From positions 62,001 through 126,000 of the forward strand of contig NZ_JADEUG010000003.1 of NCBI RefSeq assembly GCF_015163665.1: DNA of 64,000 bases, written 5' to 3'. Under the pieces are notes generated by a model. The model was not told the origin of the DNA, made no database searches, and saw nothing but the letters and a program-made list of their open reading frames with translations. The translations under genes and the position numbers were made by a program. This document shows positions 57,904-64,000 of the stretch, piece after piece. Origin of the DNA: Xenorhabdus sp. BG5 (lineage in GTDB: Bacteria; Pseudomonadota; Gammaproteobacteria; Enterobacterales; Enterobacteriaceae). Within the stretch, counting starts at the first letter, position 1; every line of letters begins with the position of its first letter.

Positions 57904-58629
57904 ATGGATTTTTTCAACATTGATAACATATTAGTGCATATTCCACTAGGAACGGGCGGCTATAACCTTTCATATATTGAAGCAATTGGTACGATAGCAG
58001 GGCTGTTATGTATTTGGCTCGCTAGCCAGGAGAAAATCATTAATTACCTGTTTGGATTAATTAATGTCTCACTATTCGCTGTCATCTTCTTTCAAATTCA
58101 ACTCTACGCTAGCCTCATTTTGCAAATCTTTTTCTTCGCGGCCAATATCTATGGTTGGTATGCATGGAGCCGGGTAAATGAGCAAAAACAAATAGAACTC
58201 AAAATTCGGTGGCTCAATCCTAAACAGATGGCTATTGTTGCCGCGGTTTCCATTTTTGCCATATTGATTATGACATTTAATATCGATCAAATATTTGGTT
58301 ATATGGCAAAAGTGGTGGTGCTCGCCCTACAGGGAATTGGCTTTAATATCATCATACCTGATTTACAGCCTGATGCTTTCCCATTCTGGGATTCAGTGAT
58401 GACAGTATTATCCATCGTGGCAATGATACTGATGACGCGTAAGCATATAGAGAATTGGCTGATTTGGGTCATCATCGATGTTATCAGTGTCGTGATTTAT
58501 TACTATCAAGGCGTTTTGGCGATGTCGCTGCAATATATTATTTTGACGGGTATTGCATTGAATGGTGCTCGCCTGTGGATCAAGGCAGCGAAACCAGCGG
58601 ATAACAACCAAACAGAAAATGTAAATTAA
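57904..58629 (+). CDS. pnuC: PnuC, nicotinamide riboside transporter
   Basis: 241 residues, start after GGTAAGGATAAGAAAGT. Seven hydrophobic segments are present. NYLFGLINVSLFAVIFFQIQLYAS and FFAANIYGWYAWSR hold the residues that line the riboside pocket in PnuC structures, and WLIWVIIDVISVVIYYYQG is the late signature. It carries nicotinamide riboside by facilitated diffusion for NAD salvage; NadR kinase traps the product. It is monocistronic, with its own operator and terminator. Confidence 0.96.
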   Translation: MDFFNIDNILVHIPLGTGGYNLSYIEAIGTIAGLLCIWLASQEKIINYLFGLINVSLFAVIFFQIQLYASLILQIFFFAANIYGWYAWSRVNEQKQIELKIRWLNPKQMAIVAAVSIFAILIMTFNIDQIFGYMAKVVVLALQGIGFNIIIPDLQPDAFPFWDSVMTVLSIVAMILMTRKHIENWLIWVIIDVISVVIYYYQGVLAMSLQYIILTGIALNGARLWIKAAKPADNNQTENVN

Positions 58630-58640
58630 ACGTGATCATC

Positions 58641-58676
58641 GGCCATAGATAATTAACGTTCTATGGCCCGTTATTT
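58641..58676 (+). terminator. Rho-independent terminator after pnuC
   Basis: GGCCATAGA and TCTATGGCC form a perfect 9-bp stem with a 10-base loop, followed by CGTTATTT. It is 11 bp past the stop. Confidence 0.75.
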
Positions 58677-58872
58677 GATATTTTCCTACAAAACATTCTT
58701 TTCTTATTTGTCTATTTATTTGAATTAACATCATTTTTACTCTCAATAGCATTTTTCATAAAAAAGTATTCTATTTTTACTCACAAAGATTATTTACAGA
58801 ACAACGCCTAACAGTTAGATTGAGATCACAAAATTATTTTAAATAACTGTAAACGTATTAGGTGAAAGGATA

Positions 58873-59931
58873 ATGAATTACCAGAATGACGATATAAGAA
58901 TAAGAAAAATAACAGAATTATTACCACCAGTTGCATTACTCGAAAAATTTCCGGCCACAGAAGATAGTGCTATTACTGTTCGTAAGGCACGTGAATCTAT
59001 TCATAATATTTTAATTGGTGAAGATGATCGTCTATTGGTAGTGATTGGTCCATGTTCAATTCATGATCCACAAGCGGCGTTAGAATATGCAGAGCGCTTG
59101 AATAAATTACGTGAAGAATTGAAAGCCGATTTGGAAATTATCATGCGGGTTTACTTTGAAAAGCCCCGCACGACTATCGGCTGGAAAGGGTTGATTAACG
59201 ATCCAAGCATGGATTGCAGTTTTAATATCAATGGCGGATTACGTACTGCCCGTAAGTTGTTGCTCGATATTAATAATATGGGGTTACCTGCGGCAGGTGA
59301 ATTCCTGGATATGATTACTCCCCAGTATTTAGCAGATCTTATGAGCTGGGGGGCAATAGGGGCACGTACAACGGAATCTCAAATTCATCGCGAGTTGGCA
59401 TCGGGGTTGTCCTGTCCGGTTGGTTTCAAAAATGGCACAGATGGAACGATCAAAGTCGCTATTGATGCGATTAATTCAGCGAGTTCATCGCACTGTTTTT
59501 TGTCTGTCACGAAATGGGGTCACTCCGCGATTGTTAGTACAATAGGCAACCAGGATTGCCATATTATTCTGCGTGGTGGCAAAGAGCCTAATTACAGTGC
59601 TGAACATGTCAGTGCCGTTAAAGAAGGGTTAAAAAAAGCGGGATTAGCTCCCAGCGTGATGATTGATTTCAGCCATGCAAATAGCGCTAAGCAGTTCAAA
59701 AGACAAATGGATGTCGGTGTTGATGTCTGCGGTCAGATTGCGGGTGGTGAAAATGCGATCATGGGTGTTATGGTTGAAAGTCATCTGGTTGAAGGAAACC
59801 AAAGCCTGGAGAGTGATAAGCCTTTGGTTTATGGTCAAAGTGTGACCGACGGTTGTATTGGTTGGGAAGATACAGAAACGTTACTGTGTCAGTTGTCTCA
59901 GGCCGTTCAGAGCCGCAGACGCAGAAGCTAA
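58873..59931 (+). CDS. aroG: 3-deoxy-7-phosphoheptulonate synthase, AroG type (Phe-sensitive)
   Basis: 352 residues. It joins phosphoenolpyruvate and erythrose 4-phosphate in the first step of the shikimate pathway. VVIGPCSIHDP holds the metal-ligand Cys; KPRTTIGWKGLINDP, GARTTESQ and the DFSHANSAKQFKRQ segment form the active site. The N-terminus MNYQNDDIRIRKITELLPP matches AroG rather than AroF or AroH, so feedback by phenylalanine is expected. Start follows AAAGGATA. No clear TyrR box could be confirmed in the 243-bp spacer upstream. Confidence 0.96.
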   Translation: MNYQNDDIRIRKITELLPPVALLEKFPATEDSAITVRKARESIHNILIGEDDRLLVVIGPCSIHDPQAALEYAERLNKLREELKADLEIIMRVYFEKPRTTIGWKGLINDPSMDCSFNINGGLRTARKLLLDINNMGLPAAGEFLDMITPQYLADLMSWGAIGARTTESQIHRELASGLSCPVGFKNGTDGTIKVAIDAINSASSSHCFLSVTKWGHSAIVSTIGNQDCHIILRGGKEPNYSAEHVSAVKEGLKKAGLAPSVMIDFSHANSAKQFKRQMDVGVDVCGQIAGGENAIMGVMVESHLVEGNQSLESDKPLVYGQSVTDGCIGWEDTETLLCQLSQAVQSRRRRS

Positions 59932-59951
59932 TTTATCGCAAAAATGCCATA

Positions 59952-59977
59952 AAAAGCCGGAAATCAATCCGGCTTTT
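59952..59977. terminator. Bidirectional terminator between aroG and gpmA
   Basis: AAAAGCCGGA and TCCGGCTTTT form a perfect 10-bp stem around AATCAA. In the minus direction CTTTTTATGG follows, in the plus direction CTTTTAAC. It serves the converging aroG and gpmA. Confidence 0.88.
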
Positions 59978-60003
59978 AACATTCTTTTTATGCGATTTGA
60001 GGG

Positions 60004-60756
60004 TTACTTCGCCTTACCCTGATTTGCAACTGCCGCCGCTTTTGCCGCAATTTCATCAGCGTTGCCCAGATAGTAGTGTTTGATAGGCTTCATGTTCTCA
60101 TCAAACTCATAAACCAGTGGTACAGCGGTTGGGATATTCAGCTCAAGAATTTCTTCTTCACTCATATTATCCAGATACTTCACCAATGCACGTAGGGAGT
60201 TACCGTGAGCGGCGATAATGACTTTTTCACCTTTTTCTACGCGTGGCTTGATAACTTCTTCCCAATAAGGAATAACACGTTCAATAGTCGTAGCAAGGCT
60301 TTCAGTGACGGGGAGTTCTTCTGGTTTCAGGCTGGCGTAACGAGGATCATGGCCTGGGTAACGTTCATCATCTTTGGTCAAATCAGGAGGGGTAATAGCG
60401 AAGCCCCGACGCCATAATTTAACTTGATCATCGCCGTATTTGGCTGCGGTTTCTGCTTTATCCAGACCTTGCAATGCGCCGTAGTGACGTTCATTCAGTT
60501 TCCAGCTTTTCTCAACTGGCAGCCATTGCTGATCAACCTGATCCAGAATGTTCCACAAAGTGTGAATAGCACGTTTTAGGACGGAAGTGTAGGCGAAATC
60601 AAAAGTAAAACCTTCTTCTTTCAGTAGTTGACCCGCTTGTTGTGCTTCAGAGCGGCCTTTGTCGGACAATTCAACGTCAGTCCAGCCAGTAAAACGGTTC
60701 TCTTTGTTCCACTCGCTTTCTCCGTGCCTTACAAGAACCAGTTTAGTTACAGCCAT
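60004..60756 (-). CDS. gpmA: 2,3-bisphosphoglycerate-dependent phosphoglycerate mutase
   Basis: 250 residues (E. coli 250). It converts 3- to 2-phosphoglycerate in glycolysis. [18 protein letters not shown] contains the phosphohistidine His11; [12 protein letters not shown] and [13 protein letters not shown] hold the other active-site residues. ATG follows AGGAGTTTAAGCT on the minus strand. It is monocistronic and converges with aroG. Confidence 0.99.
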   Translation of the reverse strand: MAVTKLVLVRHGESEWNKENRFTGWTDVELSDKGRSEAQQAGQLLKEEGFTFDFAYTSVLKRAIHTLWNILDQVDQQWLPVEKSWKLNERHYGALQGLDKAETAAKYGDDQVKLWRRGFAITPPDLTKDDERYPGHDPRYASLKPEELPVTESLATTIERVIPYWEEVIKPRVEKGEKVIIAAHGNSLRALVKYLDNMSEEEILELNIPTAVPLVYEFDENMKPIKHYYLGNADEIAAKAAAVANQGKAK

Positions 60757-60985
60757 AGCTTAAACTCCTATCAGTACTTTTTAATACAAAATGAAAAGAT
60801 CGCTGAGGGCATTATATGGCGCGACAGGCTAAAACGGCAAACAATAGTCTCGTATCTCCTGTTTTAAATCATATTTGGTGATAATTACGGCGATTATATA
60901 TCTTGAAGGAAGGGGATAGCGGGGAGTTTATGATCTGAACTGTCCCCGAATAGAGGAAGACAATTCAGATGAAATGGAATTCAGT

Positions 60986-61825
60986 TTAGTGCATGACTAC
61001 TGATTTTATTGGGTAGGTGAAAAATAGCAGGTGCATCAAATTGAGTGAAAAATGGAAAGCAACAGCCACCCATAAACGCCCACTCCACAACCAGGTCAGG
61101 CCATAAATTAACCCAGCCAGCGTAGCAAAAATCACCAGCAAACCACCGCCAGCAAAATGGGCAGCGCCAAACAGCAGGGAGGTAATGACAAGGGCTAAGT
61201 AAGGATTCATCCATTGACTGAGCTTCTGCTGAATATAGCCACGAAACAGGGCTTCTTCAGCCAATGAGACAAAGAAAAGATTAGCAATAACAAAGGCAGG
61301 GAACCAATTAGGTAGATGGAGTTCAACGGACAATCCACCTAATACGGTTGCAAGCCATAATAATGCTGGAATAGCTGCGATCAATAATGCCCATCCATGA
61401 GCAGGCGCATTAGCCAAAGGTTTTCTGGTGAACAGAGTAGGCATACAGAATATCAGGATAAATGGCAGTAGCGCCTTGTCAAAGTTGAAATACATTGAAA
61501 AAGGTGTGCTGAGCGGGCCTGCCTGCACTTTATCCAGATACTTGAGATTATGGAATCCTGGAATGTAATGCACAAACAGTAAAATACCACCAATGAGCAA
61601 TAACAGTTCTGTAACGATTTTGGGGACAAAAAGTTTTTTGCTGTTTTTTTGGCAATAAATATATGCCATGCCTAAAAGAGTTATCACTGTCAGCGTGATT
61701 ATAGCAGGATAGGTAAGTACGTTAGTGCTGATCCCAGCAATGATAGCGAAGAGCGCGACGAAAAAAGCAATTTTCTGACGACTCTCTAAAAGAGCCAGTG
61801 CAATGGCAAGTAATGCCCAAGCCAT
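60986..61825 (-). CDS. CPBP-family intramembrane metalloprotease (CAAX-like)
   Basis: 279 residues from the ATG at 61825 with TAGGGA upstream; the longer frame starts at TTG. About eight hydrophobic helices are present. The metal/active-site motifs are EEALFRGYIQQ (motif 1, Glu-Glu and Arg) and LVITSLLFGAAHF (motif 2, His), with VAFHFSLNL late (motif 3). These ABI/CPBP proteins are membrane proteases; in bacteria some process peptides or give bacteriocin immunity. Here it stands alone between gpmA and modF with no peptide gene visible, so the substrate is unknown. Confidence 0.85.
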   Translation of the reverse strand: MAWALLAIALALLESRQKIAFFVALFAIIAGISTNVLTYPAIITLTVITLLGMAYIYCQKNSKKLFVPKIVTELLLLIGGILLFVHYIPGFHNLKYLDKVQAGPLSTPFSMYFNFDKALLPFILIFCMPTLFTRKPLANAPAHGWALLIAAIPALLWLATVLGGLSVELHLPNWFPAFVIANLFFVSLAEEALFRGYIQQKLSQWMNPYLALVITSLLFGAAHFAGGGLLVIFATLAGLIYGLTWLWSGRLWVAVAFHFSLNLMHLLFFTYPIKSVVMH

Positions 61826-61956
61826 ATAATTCCCTATTATCTTTAAAAAAACCAATAAAATAGTCTAAAAATGGACGGTGATTTTATAGTAATGGTTAAA
61901 AAATTCAAAAATAATAATAAAAAATATCAGAAAAATATGACTTGATTTTATCCGAT

Positions 61957-61998
61957 GCGCCGTAAAACTCCGTCCTTCAAGGTGGGAAGGATGTCAAT
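61957..61998. mobile_element. Possible IS200/IS605 right-end remnant
   Basis: The string GCGCCGTAAAACTCCGTCC followed by TTCAAGGTGGGAAGGATGTCAA resembles the terminal hairpin end of tnpB-carrying IS605 elements (CTCCGTCCTTTAGGGCGGGGAG with GTCAA). No tnpA or tnpB coding trace is nearby. The match is from memory and imperfect. Confidence 0.35.
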
Positions 61999-62030
61999 AA
62001 AGAGTGATTAAACAGAACGATAACAGCAAC

Positions 62031-62050
62031 CCCTCTCCATCAAGAGAGGG
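62031..62050. other. Hairpin downstream of modF
   Basis: CCCTCTC and GAGAGGG pair around CATCAA, 33 bases past the modF stop. No U-run follows on the minus strand. AGAGGGATCATAGTCATGCA beside it resembles the GAGGGATCACATGCA flank of the repeat at 18869-18980, so it could be a degenerate relative of that core hairpin. Confidence 0.4.
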
Positions 62051-62082
62051 ATCATAGTCATGCACCGAGCGAAAAAAGAAGA

Positions 62083-63567
62083 TTACAGCGATTCTAAGGA
62101 AATACTTTCAGTTTCATATCGATAGATATCACTGTCAGGAATAAATCGCAGGCGATGGGTAATGCACTGTGGCGCATCTTCCTGATGATGAGAAACAAAC
62201 AGAAGCTGCGTATCACCATGAGCAATCATGATATCAATGAAGCTCAGGACTAACTGGCGGTTTAGAGGATCAAGCCCTTGCAACGGTTCATCTAAGATCA
62301 ATAAAGCGGGATGCTTCACCAGAGCGCGGGCAATCAAAACCAGTCTCTGTTGCCCCCATGACAGACTATGAAAGGGACTCATTGCTATTGTTCCCGATAA
62401 TCCCAATAAACTCAGCCATTCATCGGCTAACTGTTGCTGTCGATCTGAAACGGCCTGATAGAGTCCTATTGAATCGAAGAAACCTGACAGGATAACATTT
62501 CGAACTTTGGTACTGACACGATACTCCAGATGAATACTGTTACTGACATAACCAATATGATGTTTGATGTCCCAAATCGTTTCACCACTTCCCCGTTGGC
62601 GGCCAAATAATATTAACTCATTGCTGTAACCTTGCGGGTGATCGCCCGTAATCAGGCTAAGAAGTGTCGATTTACCCGCGCCATTTTCACCGATGATTTG
62701 CCAGTGTTCACCAGAGTTCACTTGCCAGCTTAAGCCGTGCAAAATGGGTTTATCATTGTATTGAACAATAACATCACGCATTGACACCAACGGTTGATCA
62801 GCGGGAAGTTGCCCATCAATTCGGTATTCATCTGCTTCGGGAAGACGAATATTTTTCAGCCCTTCACTGTGTGCTAACTGTGCCACGAGAGATTCTGCCA
62901 AAATGTGTTCTTTCATTCCGGCCAGCGTCAGGTGGCAATCCGCCAGTACACCGATTTGTTCGACAAAATCAGGAATTTCATGGAATCGGGTTAAGATTAA
63001 AACTAAGGTAATGCCTTTTGCCGCCAGAGAACTTAATAATTGGGTAAGTTGATTGCGGGCATAACTGTCTAGTCCATCAAAAGGTTCATCAAGGATAAGC
63101 AGGTCCGGGTTTACCATTAATGCTTGACATAGCAAAACCTTACGAACCTCCCCTGTTGAAAGGTATTTGAATCGCCGTGAGAGCAGATCCTTAATACCAA
63201 AATATTCGCTTAATTCGAGACATAATTCATTGTCTTTATGGTGAAGTTGGATGATGTCTGCGGCAGTGCGTCCAGTATCCTCTTCGCCTTCACTGAGCAA
63301 ATCTGTATTGTTGCGTTGCCACTCTTCATCAATCAGTTTTTGTAATTGTTCGAAAGATAGACGTATTGGTGTGCGAAACGAACAATGACGGTCACCTGTC
63401 AATTGAATTAATTCATCCGACAGTGCACGCGCCAATGAAGATTTTCCACTGCCATTTGCGCCAACAAAAGCCCAACTTTCTCCAGAAATCATTTTCAGTG
63501 ACGGTAACCGTAGGGTACGGGTGTCACTTAAACGGAAACTACCTTGCGTTATTTGCAATTCAGACAT
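62083..63567 (-). CDS. modF: ModF, twin ABC ATPase of the molybdate locus
   Basis: 494 residues, start after AAGGAAGAAGA. Two fused nucleotide-binding domains are present. The first has GANGSGKSSLARAL (Walker A), LSTGEVRKVLL (signature) and DLLILDEPFDGLD (Walker B). The second has GENGAGKSTLLSLI, LSWGQQRLVLIARAL and ALLILDEPLQGLD. No membrane domain is present, so it is not itself a permease. ModF is a soluble ABC protein co-transcribed with modE in E. coli, and its job is unclear. Confidence 0.95.
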   Translation of the reverse strand: MSELQITQGSFRLSDTRTLRLPSLKMISGESWAFVGANGSGKSSLARALSDELIQLTGDRHCSFRTPIRLSFEQLQKLIDEEWQRNNTDLLSEGEEDTGRTAADIIQLHHKDNELCLELSEYFGIKDLLSRRFKYLSTGEVRKVLLCQALMVNPDLLILDEPFDGLDSYARNQLTQLLSSLAAKGITLVLILTRFHEIPDFVEQIGVLADCHLTLAGMKEHILAESLVAQLAHSEGLKNIRLPEADEYRIDGQLPADQPLVSMRDVIVQYNDKPILHGLSWQVNSGEHWQIIGENGAGKSTLLSLITGDHPQGYSNELILFGRQRGSGETIWDIKHHIGYVSNSIHLEYRVSTKVRNVILSGFFDSIGLYQAVSDRQQQLADEWLSLLGLSGTIAMSPFHSLSWGQQRLVLIARALVKHPALLILDEPLQGLDPLNRQLVLSFIDIMIAHGDTQLLFVSHHQEDAPQCITHRLRFIPDSDIYRYETESISLESL

Positions 63568-63684
63568 TCTTCTTCCTTTTTAAGCAACATCAATTAAAGG
63601 ATCATCAGAAATAAGCGGAATAAAGTTCAATGTCAATGTGTCGCTGTTTGTTATTCATTGAGGGGGAGTTATTTTTGTCATCGG

Positions 63685-64000
63685 TTAACATAGGGTAGCA
63701 ATAATCACTTTGTCGGCATTGAAAAGTGCGGTGGCAGAATCGCGGGGCTGGAGCTGTAAACGCGTTATTTCCTGATTAGATAATGTAACGCAAAGGGATT
63801 CACCGCCATCAAGTGTCAGAATAATTTCACTGTATTCTGTTCCTGTTTCAATATGGCTAACCTGGCCGGATAGGACATTATCGAATGAAACAGAAGGAGC
63901 ATGATCTTTAGTTAAGGTTATCCACGGCGCTTTAATTAATACCAGCACTTCTTTTCCAGTGACTAAATTCAGTCGATTGGCACTTTGTTCCGTTACAACC
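63685..64000 (-). CDS. modE: ModE, molybdate-responsive regulator, C-terminal part (partial)
   Basis: The frame is open from the right edge to the stop at 63685 and encodes the C-terminal half. It holds the end of the first TOBE (mop) domain (SANRLNLVTGKEVLVLIKAPW) and a second with GQVSHIETGTEYSEIILTL, SLCVTL and LFNADKVIIATLC. These bind molybdate. ModE-molybdate represses modABC and activates molybdoenzyme genes. The N-terminal helix-turn-helix lies outside the window. The order modE-modF, 117 bp apart, is the E. coli arrangement. Confidence 0.93.
   Translation of the reverse strand, partial: VVTEQSANRLNLVTGKEVLVLIKAPWITLTKDHAPSVSFDNVLSGQVSHIETGTEYSEIILTLDGGESLCVTLSNQEITRLQLQPRDSATALFNADKVIIATLC

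Noticed and set aside
58630-58872. aroG upstream region searched for TyrR boxes
   Set aside because: TGTAAA at 58849 lacks a matching TTTACA arm at six bases, so no operator was called.

Overview
This window is enterobacterial chromosome. Gene order from ybfF-seqA-pgm through kdp, gltA-sdh-suc, cyd, tol-pal, tRNA-Lys, pnuC, aroG and gpmA to modF-modE follows the Escherichia coli 15-17 min region. The moderate, A+T-leaning base composition, the large Vibrio-type MARTX toxin and the protein sequences fit the insect-pathogenic Morganellaceae, most likely Xenorhabdus, with Photorhabdus as the alternative. This assignment is inference from gene content and remembered protein similarity; no database search was possible.

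Layout. (1) 1-14060 is a toxin locus: the 3' end of an rtxC-type acyltransferase gene, then a complete 4602-residue MARTX toxin. The toxin has Vibrio-like N- and C-terminal repeat arms and a cysteine protease domain. Between them lies an unusual effector set: an unassigned module, a RID-type membrane-targeting segment without the RID catalytic core, an alpha/beta hydrolase, a C58-like papain-fold candidate and an MCF domain. (2) 14187-17886, minus strand, holds a FAD/NAD(P)-binding oxidoreductase, a family-2 O-methyltransferase and a second SAM methyltransferase. These are accessory genes that look like small-molecule tailoring enzymes. (3) 18073-25185 has ybfF, seqA, pgm, a half-size EamA transporter and a lipoprotein pullulanase preceded by candidate MalT boxes. 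(4) 25244-36097 has kdpFABCD on the minus strand with no adjacent kdpE, then ybfA, ybgI, and a divergent MFS exporter/AraC regulator pair.

(5) 36219-51737 is the central-metabolism block: gltA divergent from sdhCDAB-sucABCD (TCA cycle), then cydABX-ybgE (cytochrome bd oxidase). (6) 51852-57276 is ybgC-tolQRAB-pal-cpoB, the envelope constriction machine. (7) 57433-57698 has two identical tRNA-Lys(TTT) genes and a decayed third copy on a strict 107-bp period. (8) 57904-64000 has pnuC with a probable NadR operator, aroG, gpmA, a CPBP membrane protease, modF and the 3' end of modE.

Most of the window is conserved housekeeping sequence. The novelty is concentrated in the toxin's effector region and in the accessory block beside ybfF, where the fldA-fur genes expected from E. 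coli gene order are absent. Smaller points of interest are the missing kdpE beside a conserved-looking KdpE operator, a palindromic repeat present with and without its core hairpin, the structured sdhB-sucA leader, and the tandem tRNA decay series.
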